A DNA stretch of 64,000 bases from Streptomyces sp. NBC_01669. Its GTDB lineage: Bacteria; Actinomycetota; Actinomycetes; Streptomycetales; Streptomycetaceae. Position numbers and translations under genes: made by a program. Location of the stretch: contig NZ_JAPEQG010000001.1 of NCBI RefSeq assembly GCF_026339735.1, positions 372,001 to 436,000 on the forward strand, in the 5' to 3' direction. The notes below the pieces were generated by a model. The model was given only the letters and a program-made list of their open reading frames with translations. It was not told the DNA's origin and made no database searches. Shown piece after piece: positions 55,921 to 64,000 of this stretch (positions are counted from its first letter, which is position 1; every line of letters begins with the position of its first letter).

Positions 55921-57554
55921 GTCCGTCCGTCCTTCCGGGGTGGCGCCGCGGCGTCGGGGCCGACGGGGCTGAGGTCACGGGCGCGAAGAGCGGCTCGCTG
56001 GATCTTTCCCGTGGCTGAGCGGGGAAGTTCTCCGACGAACTCGATCAGGCGCGGATAGGCGAAGTGCGAGTGCGCGGCGCGGGCGAAGCGGGTGATGTCC
56101 CGCGCCAGGGCTTCGTCCGGTTCGTAACCGGAGCTGAGCTCGATCCAGGCCTTGACGGCCTGTCCGCGCACCGGGTCCGGGACGCCGACGACTCCGGCGT
56201 CGGCGACCGCGGGGTGACCGCGCAGCACAGCCTCCACCTCATACGGCCCCACACGGTAGCCGGACGTCTTGATGACGTCGTCGGTCCGGCCGAGGAACCA
56301 GAAGTACCCGTCCTCGTCCATGACGGCCTGGTCCTTCGTGTGGTACCAGGTGCCGCCGAACGACTCGGCCGATGCTTCGGGACGGTTCCAGTAGCCCAGC
56401 GGGAACTGAGGGTTGGATCCCGCACGCAGGCAGATCTCGCCCGGCTGCCCGACCGGCACCTCGTGGCCGTCGACGTCCATCAACGCCACGTCCCAGCCGG
56501 GAAGCGGACGGCCCATCGAGCCGGGCTTGACCGGTACGCCGGGGAAGTTCCCGAGCAGCGGGTAGGACTCGGTGGACCCGTAGTAGTCCAGCAGGGTGAC
56601 GTCGAACTGGGCACGGAACCACTCGATGAGATCAGGGGTGAGCGGCTCGTTCGAAGAACACACCACCCGCAGTGACTGGGGGTGACGACTGCCCGCATCC
56701 GGGACATCCTGCATCATCTTACGCAGGAAGGTCGGGTTGACCAGGGCCGTTGTGACCTTGTTACGGGACATGGCGGCCAGCAGCCCGGCGGGGTCGAAGC
56801 CGCCGGCCGGCCGGTACACGAGGTGCACGGCGCCCGCGCGGAGGGGGCCCATCAGCTTGGCCATGGACCAGGCCCAGTCCCCGGCTCCGTAGAACACGTC
56901 GCCCGGTCGCAGATCGTGGCAGTGACGGAATTCGTTGTGCCCCAGCAGGGTCCGGTGGGCATGCACGATGCCCTTGGCGGCACCCGTGGTGCCCGAGGTG
57001 TAGAAGATCAGCGCCGGGTCGTCCGGGGCAGTGTCGGCCGTGATGTACACCGGGGGCAGTGCACTGATCGCCGGGTCGTCGACGTTGACGACCGTGCCGC
57101 CGAAACCGGCGGCGCGATCGACGGCGGAGGTCTCGGTGACCAGAACGGCGGCACCGGAATCGGCCAGCCGGTAGCGGATGGGTTCGTCGGCCCACAGCAG
57201 CGACATCGTCACCAGGACGGCGCCGGTGCGCAGGACGCCGAGGTACGTCGCCGGGGTGTCGGGGCGCTGCGGGAGCAGCACCGCGACCCGGTCTCCCTTG
57301 CGTACGCCGAGCGCGTGCAGATGGGCGGCGACCTGCCGGGAGCGGTCCTGGATCTGCTGCCAGACGACCTCTTCGCGGTGACCGGTGTGGTCTTCGAAGA
57401 CGAGCGCGAGCCGGTCGCCGGGATGACGGTCGGCGACATCGGCGGCCATGTTGTACCGGTCGGGGACGGTCCACCGGTGTTCTTCGACGAGACGGCGGTA
57501 GGCGCTCTCGCCGTCGGAGGCCGCGCCGGTATGCGGCGTGACGCTGGTGGTCAT
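55917..57554 (-). CDS. Acyl-CoA synthetase (AMP-forming, medium-chain/acetyl-CoA synthetase-like)
   Basis: A 545-residue ANL enzyme. Adenylation motifs: LIFYTSGTTGAAKGIVHAHR (A3), LDYYGSTESYPLLGN (A5), GRTDDVIKTSGYRVGPYEVE (A8) and RSATGKIQRAALR (A10 lysine). It makes an acyl-adenylate and then the CoA thioester. AGGAGAGGAA precedes the ATG at 57554; the frame continues upstream without conservation. With the enoyl-CoA hydratase next door it suggests activation and beta-oxidation-like breakdown of a carboxylic acid. Confidence 0.92.
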   Translation of the reverse strand: MTTSVTPHTGAASDGESAYRRLVEEHRWTVPDRYNMAADVADRHPGDRLALVFEDHTGHREEVVWQQIQDRSRQVAAHLHALGVRKGDRVAVLLPQRPDTPATYLGVLRTGAVLVTMSLLWADEPIRYRLADSGAAVLVTETSAVDRAAGFGGTVVNVDDPAISALPPVYITADTAPDDPALIFYTSGTTGAAKGIVHAHRTLLGHNEFRHCHDLRPGDVFYGAGDWAWSMAKLMGPLRAGAVHLVYRPAGGFDPAGLLAAMSRNKVTTALVNPTFLRKMMQDVPDAGSRHPQSLRVVCSSNEPLTPDLIEWFRAQFDVTLLDYYGSTESYPLLGNFPGVPVKPGSMGRPLPGWDVALMDVDGHEVPVGQPGEICLRAGSNPQFPLGYWNRPEASAESFGGTWYHTKDQAVMDEDGYFWFLGRTDDVIKTSGYRVGPYEVEAVLRGHPAVADAGVVGVPDPVRGQAVKAWIELSSGYEPDEALARDITRFARAAHSHFAYPRLIEFVGELPRSATGKIQRAALRARDLSPVGPDAAAPPRKDGRT

Positions 57555-57603
57555 GGGGGTTCCTCTCCTGCGGATGAGGGGCGGGGACGCGGGTACGGCG
57601 GAC

Positions 57604-58401
57604 TCAGCGGCGGCGGCCGGCCAGGAAACGGGCCATCTCGCGCTGGGGCTCACCCGTTGCGTAGGCGGCGGTATGCACCTTCTTGGCCGCCTCGATCGCG
57701 TCGTCGAGGCCCGCGTCGTCCAGCTCGCGGAGCCGGCCCTTGGTGAGGGCGACCGCGCCGGGCGGGAGTGCGGCGAGCCGGGCCGCCTCGGCCAGCGCTT
57801 CCGGCTTGACCTCGTCCTGTGCGACGAGACGGGTGAGGAGACCGAGCCGCTCAGCCTCGGTGCCGTCGACGAGGCGGCCGCCGAGCGCGAACTCGGCGGT
57901 CTTCGCCCGGCCGAGGATGCCCCGCATGGCCCAGATCCCGGTGATGCTGGGGATGCCCGACAGCACCTCCGGCTGCCCCATCCGGACGGCGGCGTGGCCG
58001 ATGCGGAAGTCGGCGAGCAGGGCGAACTGGAAACCCGAGCCCGCTGCCACACCGTTGACTGCGGCGACGACCGGCTTGTCCAGGCCGCGTACGGCGCGGA
58101 AGAGGCGGCCGAAGTCGTCGATCCATGCCTCGGCGGCCGCGTGGTCGTCGGGGTCGATCGCCGCGGTCTCGGCGAGGTCCTGACCGGCGCAGAACGCGCG
58201 CCCGGCGCCGGTGAGAACGACCGCGCGACAGCGCTCGTCGTCCCCCAGCGCGTCGAGCGCCGCGACCAGTCGGCTCCGCATCCCGCCGGTCCAGGCGTTG
58301 AGCTTGTCAGGACGGTTGAGAGTGACCTCGGCAACGTAGGCATGGGCGGCTGTGTCCGTCACCGGGTGGTGGGTGACGACGACGGTGCTGTTCTCGGTCA
58401 T
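57604..58401 (-). CDS. Enoyl-CoA hydratase/isomerase (crotonase) family protein
   Basis: A 265-residue crotonase: VTLNRPDKLNAWTGGMRSRL, VVLTGAGRAFCAGQDLAET (oxyanion hole strand), NGVAAGSGFQFALLADFRIG and VRMGQPEVLSGIPSITGIWA. The QPEV glutamate is the usual catalytic acid position. First gene of the leftward operon, 180 bases from the divergent LysR gene. Hydration, isomerisation or another crotonase reaction on the CoA ester is possible. Confidence 0.9.
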   Translation of the reverse strand: MTENSTVVVTHHPVTDTAAHAYVAEVTLNRPDKLNAWTGGMRSRLVAALDALGDDERCRAVVLTGAGRAFCAGQDLAETAAIDPDDHAAAEAWIDDFGRLFRAVRGLDKPVVAAVNGVAAGSGFQFALLADFRIGHAAVRMGQPEVLSGIPSITGIWAMRGILGRAKTAEFALGGRLVDGTEAERLGLLTRLVAQDEVKPEALAEAARLAALPPGAVALTKGRLRELDDAGLDDAIEAAKKVHTAAYATGEPQREMARFLAGRRR

Positions 58402-58557
58402 GACGGCTTGCCTTTCTCGCGATGGGCAGGGGAAGAAGGCGGCGAGGCCGCCGGGGAGCCGGAGTTACTGGCGGGTGTCCGCGAGCGGGCTTCCCGTGAG
58501 CAGTCATGCAAACAGGGAGGGATGTGATCCGGCCAACACCAATTGGGACTGGCGGTG

Positions 58558-58572
58558 ATATCGGAGCGATAT
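58558..58572. promoter_or_regulatory. Putative LysR operator
   Basis: ATATCG and CGATAT flank GAG, giving a 15-bp inverted repeat with the T-N11-A pattern of LysR boxes. It lies 10 bases before the lysR start and in the control region shared with the divergent crotonase operon. Confidence 0.6.
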
Positions 58573-58581
58573 GGTCCGCTC

Positions 58582-59502
58582 ATGGAGCTCCGTCACCTGC
58601 GCTACTTCGCCGTCCTTGCCGAGGAACTGCATTTCGGCCGGGCGGCGGAACGTCTGCACATGGCCCAGCCGCCGCTGTCGCAGCGCATCCGCGACCTGGA
58701 GCGCGAACTCGGGGTACGGCTGTTCGACCGGACGCGGCACCGCGTCCAGCTGACCGAGGCCGGGGCGCTGCTCCTGGAGCATGTGCGGCCGGTACTCGCA
58801 GGGGTGGACACCGCGCGCGAGGCGATGCGCAGGATTCGTCCCGGCGAGGCAGGTGTGCTGCGTGTCGGCGTACCGCCCGACACCGGCCCGACAGTGCTGC
58901 GGACCCTCACCGCCGGTTTCGCCGACCGGGTGCCCGATGTGCTGATCGACCTCCATGAGCTCACCACCGACGAACAACTGGCCCGGCTGCGCGAGGGTGA
59001 GCTGGATGCCGGGGTGGTACGGCACCCGTCGGACACGGTGGGCCTGGAATCGGGACCTGTGGCGCGGCGCGAACTGGGCGTCGTACTGCCGGCGGACCAT
59101 GCCGCGGCGGCGGGCGGCGGCGCAGTCCGGCTGAGGGACCTCGACGGGGCACCACTGGTCATCTTCCCGCGCGCGATGGCGCCGCGCCTCTACGACCACA
59201 TGCTCACCATCTGCCGGGACGAGGGTTTCCTGCCCGGATCGATCAGGCACGCGCGCAATCCCAACTTCGTGCACGGGCTGGTGCTCGCGGGGCGCGGCAT
59301 CCACCTCAATGAGGCCCCGGCGACACCGCTCATCGACGGGCTTGTGTGGCGGCCGCTGGAGAGGGACACGCTGGCGTGGCTGACCTCGGTGGTGTGGGTG
59401 CCGAGCCGCCACAACGAGACGATCGCCTCGTTCGCCGAAGCAGTCTCGGAGAGCCTCGCCGAGGCCGGCCACCACATCGCGGACACGGCCCTGGGCGGAT
59501 GA
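58582..59502 (+). CDS. LysR-family transcriptional regulator
   Basis: A 306-residue protein: winged HTH MELRHLRYFAVLAEELHFGR then AAERLHMAQPPLSQRIRDLE, followed by the linker helix and a two-lobed effector domain (GVLRVGVPPDTGPTVLRTLT, LDGAPLVIFPR). It most resembles aromatic- and organic-acid-responsive LysR proteins (BenM/CatM-like start). Likely controls the divergent crotonase/ligase/MFS operon, and perhaps the transporter operon downstream. A frame from 58543 exists, but MELRHLRYF is the canonical start. Confidence 0.92.
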   Translation: MELRHLRYFAVLAEELHFGRAAERLHMAQPPLSQRIRDLERELGVRLFDRTRHRVQLTEAGALLLEHVRPVLAGVDTAREAMRRIRPGEAGVLRVGVPPDTGPTVLRTLTAGFADRVPDVLIDLHELTTDEQLARLREGELDAGVVRHPSDTVGLESGPVARRELGVVLPADHAAAAGGGAVRLRDLDGAPLVIFPRAMAPRLYDHMLTICRDEGFLPGSIRHARNPNFVHGLVLAGRGIHLNEAPATPLIDGLVWRPLERDTLAWLTSVVWVPSRHNETIASFAEAVSESLAEAGHHIADTALGG

Positions 59503-59514
59503 CACACCGCAACG

Positions 59515-59573
59515 GCTGCCCGGCCGAAGGGGGCTGGGGCCGCCACCGGACACGTGGCGGCAGACCGGGCAGC
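59515..59573 (+). terminator. Double-stem terminator of lysR
   Basis: Outer stem GCTGCCCGG / CCGGGCAGC and inner stem CCGCCAC / GTGGCGG (7-nt loop), beginning 13 bases after the stop codon. Confidence 0.7.
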
Positions 59574-60103
59574 GGGCGCCCCCGTCGGCAGGCACCCGAT
59601 GGTCTCCGGGCTTTCATGGGTGCGGCCACGTGCTTCTCCTCCGTCCGGTGACTTTGACTGCAGTGCGCCACGGACCTCACCTCCGACGACTCGACCAACA
59701 CATATGCACGAGACCGCCGCAACGTGTCGAGTGCCACTCCCCCGCAGCCCAGGGGTTTGTCATGCTGTGTTGTCGGCCACGGGCCGGCATCCCACAACGG
59801 CGGTGCGTGGGTCGGAGCTGACGGCAAGGTGGATGGCCAACTGACTCTGAACCGAGTTCGATCCGTCGTCGCCAGTCCGAAGCAGGACGGACGCATGGCA
59901 CCGGCCGGGGCTCTCAATTCGGAACAAGGTCTCGACACTCTGGCCCGCGTGGCATGCACATTTTCCCGTTCGGGGGCCTCATCCGCAGGGATTCGGACCC
60001 GTACAGATTTCGATGGTCAGGCATGAATAGCTTCATCATCTTCCATTCACCCGGGCGCGACTGCCAGCATCGGCGCACCGCCACCCCGTGAGGGAGAAAT
60101 CCG
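59574..60103. promoter_or_regulatory. Long control region before the ABC importer operon
   Basis: About 530 bases without a credible gene. The last 100 bases are relatively A/T-rich and contain a short inverted repeat ATGAA-N4-TTCAT at 60023-60036, about 70 bases before the start, a candidate operator. No riboswitch or tRNA could be recognised. Confidence 0.45.
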
Positions 60104-60988
60104 ATGAATCGTCCCCGTTCTCTGCGCTGTCTGGCAGCCCTGGCCGTGGTGGCTCTCGCGGCCACCGCATGTGGACGCTCCGGCCAGGGCGACGCCCCGT
60201 CCGGCAGTTCCTCGCAGGCCGCCACTGGGCGGACTGCAGCCGAGCTGCTCCCCGCGCAGTACCGGCAGAAGGGTGTGCTGCGGGTGGCTACCGCGGTGGG
60301 ATATCCGCCGATGGAGATGTACGAGCCCGGGACCACCCGGCTGACGGGTGTCGACCCCGACCTGGCCAAGGCCATCGCCGAGCGGCTGAAGCTGAAGCTC
60401 GAACTCACCAACGCCGCCTTCGACGGGCTGATCCCCGGTCTGGAGTCCGGTCGCTTCGACCTGGTCATGTCGTCCATGACAGACAGTGCTCAGCGGCGCC
60501 AGGCGGTCGACTTCGTCGACTACTTCCGTACCGGCGGCGTCATCATGACGAAGAACGGCAACCCGCAGGGCATCAAGTCCCTCACGGACCTGTGCGGAAA
60601 GACCGTCGTTCTCGCCAAGGGCAGCTCGAACCTCCACATCGGCGAGGAGCAGAACGCCAAGTGCAAGCAGAAGATGCGGATATCGCAGAGCGAGGACGCG
60701 CCGACCGGGCTGCTGCAACTGGACAGCGGCCGCGCGGTCGCGACCATCGTCGACTATCCCGTTGCCAGGACGTTCACAAAGAAGAGCAGCGCGTACGAGG
60801 TTCTGCCGACGCAGTACGGCACCGCCCCCTGGGGCATCGCGGCCGCGAAGAGCCAGGGCGGACTGCGCGACGCCGTCCGAAAGGCCCTGCAGGAACTGAT
60901 CGACAACGGCGGCTACCGGAAGATCCTCGACACCTGGGGAGTCGGCGACAGCGCCGTGCCCGAGGCCACCGTCAACGACGGGCAGTGA
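60104..60988 (+). CDS. ABC transporter substrate-binding lipoprotein (amino-acid type)
   Basis: A 294-residue family-3 binding protein. The signal ends in a lipobox-like LAATAC (Cys23), then a flexible S/G/A linker; LLPAQYRQKGVLRVATAVGY and PPMEMYEPGTTRLTGVDPDL, then AKAIAERLKLKLE, are the classical polar-amino-acid binding motifs, with FDGLIPGLESGRFDLVMSSM later. It captures the solute outside and feeds the permease. GAGGGAGAA sits five bases before the ATG. First gene of a four-gene operon. Confidence 0.9.
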   Translation: MNRPRSLRCLAALAVVALAATACGRSGQGDAPSGSSSQAATGRTAAELLPAQYRQKGVLRVATAVGYPPMEMYEPGTTRLTGVDPDLAKAIAERLKLKLELTNAAFDGLIPGLESGRFDLVMSSMTDSAQRRQAVDFVDYFRTGGVIMTKNGNPQGIKSLTDLCGKTVVLAKGSSNLHIGEEQNAKCKQKMRISQSEDAPTGLLQLDSGRAVATIVDYPVARTFTKKSSAYEVLPTQYGTAPWGIAAAKSQGGLRDAVRKALQELIDNGGYRKILDTWGVGDSAVPEATVNDGQ

Positions 60989-61968
60989 GTACGGACATGA
61001 CCGACCGGAAGATGCCGGGCGCCGCCCTCGGCGCGGCACCGACAGCCCCCACCGCCGTTACGCCACCGGAGGACGACCTCTCCCTCCAGGTGACCCGGCG
61101 CCCCCGTCCCGGACGCTGGCTGGCGGTCCTCGCCGCCGCACTGTTCGCGGTGTGGCTCGCCTACACCGTCATCGTCAATCCCAACCTGCACTGGGACATC
61201 GTCGCCAAGTACCAGTTCGACGGCGTGATCCTCAAGGGCCTCGGGGTGACCATTCAGCTCACGCTCGTCTCGATGGCTCTCGGCATCGTCATCGGGGTAC
61301 TCGTCGCGGTGATGCAGCTCTCCGACAGTCCGGTTCTGCGTCTCACCGCCGGTGCCTACACCTGGTTCTTCCGGGGCACCCCGCTGCTGGTCCAGCTCAT
61401 CTTCTGGTTCAACCTGGCCCTGTTGTTCCCGGTGATCAGCATCGGTGTCCCGTTCGACGGCCCGAAACTCGTCAGCTGGCAGTCCAACCAGGTCATCACC
61501 GGCTTCGTGGCGGCCCTGCTCGGCCTCTCCATCAACGAGGGGGCCTACACGGCCGAGATCGTTCGGGCAGGCATTCAGAGCGTGGACCCCGGCCAGCGCG
61601 AGGCGGGTGCTTCCATCGGCATGTCGAACCGTCAGATCCTGTCCCGCATCATCCTTCCGCAGGCGATGAGGGTCATCATCCCGCCGTTCGGCAACCAGTT
61701 CATCTCCATGCTCAAGACGACCTCACTGGTCTCTGTCATCGCGGGCGCCGATCTGATGACCGTCTCCCAGCACCTCTACCTCGCCAATTTCGAGGTGGTG
61801 GCGCTGCTGCTGGTGGCTTCCCTCTGGTACCTGGTGCTCACCACGCTCGCCAGCATCGGCCAGCATGCCGTCGAACGCCGCTACAGCCCGGGCGCCGCCC
61901 CGCCGCTGCGGCGCAGAATCCTGACGAATCTCGTACCCGGGCGTGACAGGAAGGAGGCGGCGACATGA
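60985..61968 (+). CDS. ABC transporter permease (amino-acid type)
   Basis: A 327-residue protein, GTG start in a GTGA overlap (ATG 60997 alternative). About 75 N-terminal residues are a polar lead and one extra helix ([20 protein letters not shown]); the rest is a HisM-type permease with [20 protein letters not shown] and the EAA loop [20 protein letters not shown] then QAMRVIIPP, which docks to the ATPase. It probably works as a homodimer since no second permease is present. Confidence 0.9.
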   Translation: MSTDMTDRKMPGAALGAAPTAPTAVTPPEDDLSLQVTRRPRPGRWLAVLAAALFAVWLAYTVIVNPNLHWDIVAKYQFDGVILKGLGVTIQLTLVSMALGIVIGVLVAVMQLSDSPVLRLTAGAYTWFFRGTPLLVQLIFWFNLALLFPVISIGVPFDGPKLVSWQSNQVITGFVAALLGLSINEGAYTAEIVRAGIQSVDPGQREAGASIGMSNRQILSRIILPQAMRVIIPPFGNQFISMLKTTSLVSVIAGADLMTVSQHLYLANFEVVALLLVASLWYLVLTTLASIGQHAVERRYSPGAAPPLRRRILTNLVPGRDRKEAAT

Positions 61969-62738
61969 ACGAGGTGATCCTCAGGGCCCGTGGGGTCCGT
62001 AAGCGATTCGGTGACACCGAGGTGTTGAGGGGCATCGATCTCGATGTCCGCAGCGGTGAGGTGCTGTGCGTCATAGGCCCTTCCGGGTCCGGGAAGTCGA
62101 CGCTGCTGCGCTGCTTCAATCACCTTGAGCAGATCGACGCGGGGCGGGTGTGGATGCACGGTGAGCTGATCGGCTACGAGCAGCACGGCCCGTCCGGGCG
62201 CGTCCTGCGCGAGCGGCGCCCCCGTGACATCCGACGCCAGCGCGAGCGGATCGGCATGGTGTTCCAGCGGTTCCACCTGTTCCCGCACCGCACGGCGGTG
62301 CAGAACGTGATGGAGGGGCCCGTCGCCGTCAAGGGTCTCTCCCGTGCGCAGGCCGAGAAGCAGGCCCGGGAGCTGCTGGACCGTGTCGGTCTTGCGGACC
62401 GGGCGGGCCACTACCCGGGGCAGCTGTCCGGCGGGCAGCAGCAGCGTGTGGCGATCGCCCGTGCATTGGCCATGGAGCCGGCACTCATGCTCTTCGACGA
62501 ACCCACCTCCGCTCTCGATCCCGAACTCGTCGGCGAGGTGCTGGGCGTCATGCGCGACCTGGCCCGCAGCGGTATGACGATGGTCGTGGTCACCCACGAG
62601 ATGGGCTTCGCCCGCGAGGTCGCCGACCGTGTCCTGTTCATGGATCAGGGTGCCGTCGTCGAAGCCGGGAGCCCGAAGCTTCTGTTCACCGAGCCGCGGC
62701 ACGAGCGCACGCGTGCCTTCCTGTCGACGGTGCTGTGA
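61965..62738 (+). CDS. ABC transporter ATP-binding protein (amino-acid type)
   Basis: A 257-residue ATPase: Walker [18 protein letters not shown]-loop [20 protein letters not shown], signature [17 protein letters not shown], Walker [15 protein letters not shown], and H-loop [20 protein letters not shown]. The GlnQ/HisP group. ATGA overlap with the permease. A 15-residue insertion around [16 protein letters not shown] before the Q-loop is slightly unusual but within family range. Confidence 0.94.
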   Translation: MNEVILRARGVRKRFGDTEVLRGIDLDVRSGEVLCVIGPSGSGKSTLLRCFNHLEQIDAGRVWMHGELIGYEQHGPSGRVLRERRPRDIRRQRERIGMVFQRFHLFPHRTAVQNVMEGPVAVKGLSRAQAEKQARELLDRVGLADRAGHYPGQLSGGQQQRVAIARALAMEPALMLFDEPTSALDPELVGEVLGVMRDLARSGMTMVVVTHEMGFAREVADRVLFMDQGAVVEAGSPKLLFTEPRHERTRAFLSTVL

Positions 62739-64000
62739 TGGGCCGCCCTGTGGATCTGTTGCTGCGCGGCGGCACACTGGTCGACGGAACCGGCGCGCCC
62801 TCCAGGAAGGCGGATATCGCGATCGTGGACGGACGGGTCGCCGTGCTTCCCGCGGGCACCCCGGCCGCGGCGACCGAGACGCTGCATGTGACCGGCCAGG
62901 TCATCGCGCCCGGCTTCATCGATGTGCACACGCACTCCGACGCCCTCGCGGCACCCCACGGCGCCGACGGCGCCGCGAAGCCGGTCGACGACCTTCGCCT
63001 CGCACCACTGCTCCAGGGCGTCACCACGGAGATCTGCGGCAACTGCGGGACGAGCCTGTTCCCTTCGCTACCGGAACGGCTGCCTTCACTCACCGACCAT
63101 CTCAGGGTGACGTTCGGGCTCGGAACTGTCCGGCCCGCAGCGGACTTCGACTCATTCGCCGCCGGACAGGATCCTGCCCTGCGCCGCACCCACATCGCCT
63201 CGCTCGTCGGCCACGGCACGCTGCGCGCCGGGGTCATGGGCTTCGAGGCCCGCCCACCCCGGCCCGACGAGCTGGACACCATGTGTGCGCTGCTCGACCG
63301 GGCGCTCAGCCAGGGTGCGGCCGGCCTGTCCACCGGGCTGATCTACCCGCCCGGCATCTACGCCGACACCGAGGAGATCGTCGCGCTGGCCAGAGTCGCC
63401 GCGCGTCACGGCAAGCCATACGTCACCCATCTGCGCGACGAGATGTCACAGGTGGAGACCGCCCTGGAGGAAGCCCTGGAGATCGCGGTGCGCTCCGGCG
63501 CCCCGCTGCAGATCTCCCACCACAAAACCGCGGGCCGGTACGCCTGGGGCGCCACGCTGCGCACCCTTCCTCGGCTGGAACAGGCCCGAGCCGAAGGGGT
63601 GGACGTGCTGTGCGACGTCTACCCGTACACCGCGGGCAGCACCGTCCTGCACGCCATGCTGCCACCATGGACGAGCGAGGGCGGCGTCGGCGCCCTGCTG
63701 GAACGACTGCGCCGGGCCGATACGCGCCACCGGATCCGGACGGACATCGCTCAGGGCGTCAAGGGGTGGGAGAACACGGTGGGCAACGGTGGCTGGGACC
63801 TCATCAGCGTGGCCGCCGCGCAGGCGCACCCGGAGGCCGAGGGCCGCACCATCGCCGACCTCGCCGCCGGGCGCGGCGTCCACCCGGTCGACTACGCGTG
63901 CGACCTGCTGCTGGCCGAGCAGGGCGAGGTGACCATCATCAGTCACTCCATGCGCGAGGACGACGTGCGGCGGGTGCTCGCCAGCCCGCTGTCGATGATC
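62738..64000 (+). CDS. N-acyl-D-amino-acid deacylase (D-aminoacylase), 3' end outside window
   Basis: The first 421 codons of an amidohydrolase, open to the last base. Motifs: DLLLRGGTLVDGTGAPSRKA, APGFIDVHTHSDALAAPHG (metal His-x-His), TTEICGNCGTSLFPSLP (conserved G-N-C-G), AAGLSTGLIYPPGIYADTEE, YVTHLRDEMSQVETALEEA, LQISHHKTAGRYAWG and DVYPYTAGSTVL. D-aminoacylases usually have about 500 residues, so perhaps 80-100 are missing. It hydrolyses N-acyl-D-amino acids to fatty or acetic acid and a D-amino acid. It follows the ABC ATPase by a TGATG overlap, so its substrate is probably what the importer brings in. Confidence 0.92.
   Translation, partial: MGRPVDLLLRGGTLVDGTGAPSRKADIAIVDGRVAVLPAGTPAAATETLHVTGQVIAPGFIDVHTHSDALAAPHGADGAAKPVDDLRLAPLLQGVTTEICGNCGTSLFPSLPERLPSLTDHLRVTFGLGTVRPAADFDSFAAGQDPALRRTHIASLVGHGTLRAGVMGFEARPPRPDELDTMCALLDRALSQGAAGLSTGLIYPPGIYADTEEIVALARVAARHGKPYVTHLRDEMSQVETALEEALEIAVRSGAPLQISHHKTAGRYAWGATLRTLPRLEQARAEGVDVLCDVYPYTAGSTVLHAMLPPWTSEGGVGALLERLRRADTRHRIRTDIAQGVKGWENTVGNGGWDLISVAAAQAHPEAEGRTIADLAAGRGVHPVDYACDLLLAEQGEVTIISHSMREDDVRRVLASPLSMI

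Noticed and set aside
55917..58343. 808-codon version of the acyl-CoA synthetase frame
   Set aside because: The extra N-terminus overlaps the crotonase gene and is Ser/Arg/Pro-rich; the ATG at 57554 has a strong ribosome-binding site.
59960..60010. GGGATTCGGACCC motif resembling a tRNA T-loop
   Set aside because: No cloverleaf on either strand; loop sequence is off consensus.

Overview
This is a 64 kb chromosomal window from a high-GC actinomycete, almost certainly Streptomyces or a close relative. The signs are strong G/C bias at third codon positions, frequent GTG and TTG starts, 4-nt ATGA/GTGA gene overlaps, SpoIIE-type phosphatase/ATPase and STAS regulators, a pSAM2-like integrase remnant, and many decayed insertion elements. 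I saw no rRNA, tRNA or CRISPR array.

Left flank (1-9.4 kb): the tail of a PucR-type regulator, a bile-acid/sodium symporter-family carrier, a SRPBCC protein, a TehA/SLAC1-type carrier, a small glycogen-binding-module protein, and a large PAS-PAS-GAF-SpoIIE-ATPase protein. The phosphatase domain of that last protein has lost several metal ligands. Then comes the wreck of an integrative element: a frameshifted and truncated tyrosine integrase plus its excisionase-like HTH gene.

Core (9.9-37.4 kb): about 22 co-directional, tightly packed genes form one surface/exopolysaccharide locus of the Wzx/Wzy type. It holds a polyprenyl-phosphate sugar transferase, a GDP-mannose 6-dehydrogenase-like enzyme with Cys268, three glycosyltransferases, two Wzz-like co-polymerases with degenerate kinase halves, and an AsnB-type amidotransferase. 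It also has a fused ADH/Gfo-Idh oxidoreductase, a heparinase II/III-like lyase, a beta-helix lipoprotein, a Wzy-like polymerase/ligase and a Wzx-like flippase. A run of ATGA-coupled sugar genes (C-methyltransferase, nucleotidyltransferase, PIG-L deacetylase, epimerase, DUF4910, pyruvyltransferase, RmlC-like epimerase) leads to a GSA-type aminotransferase, and a convergent PAP2 phosphatase closes the locus. Together these suggest an acidic, uronate-containing, possibly amidated and pyruvylated polymer bearing a branched deoxy sugar. This is the most interesting candidate for an undescribed system. A tandem pair of 29-bp repeats with palindromic cores precedes the first gene.

Right-middle (38-54.5 kb): a decayed accessory stretch with a few intact genes (DUF488, STAS, GAF-SpoIIE phosphatase, AhpD-like, alpha/beta hydrolase, secreted M28 aminopeptidase, FtsH, CBS protein). 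Between them lie remnants: the tail of an RNA methyltransferase, an ISL3 transposase, an arylamine N-acetyltransferase cut at its active site, and a frameshifted ribosome-hibernation-factor-like gene. An ISAzo13-type transposase is interrupted by a complete antisense group II intron whose exon junctions can be read to the base.

Right flank (54.5-64 kb): a catabolic region with two arms around a LysR regulator. Leftward are enoyl-CoA hydratase, acyl-CoA synthetase and an MHS-type MFS carrier. Rightward are an amino-acid-type ABC importer (binding protein, permease, ATPase) and an N-acyl-D-amino-acid deacylase that runs off the window end. A plausible reading is uptake and hydrolysis of an N-acyl amino acid followed by CoA activation of the acyl part.
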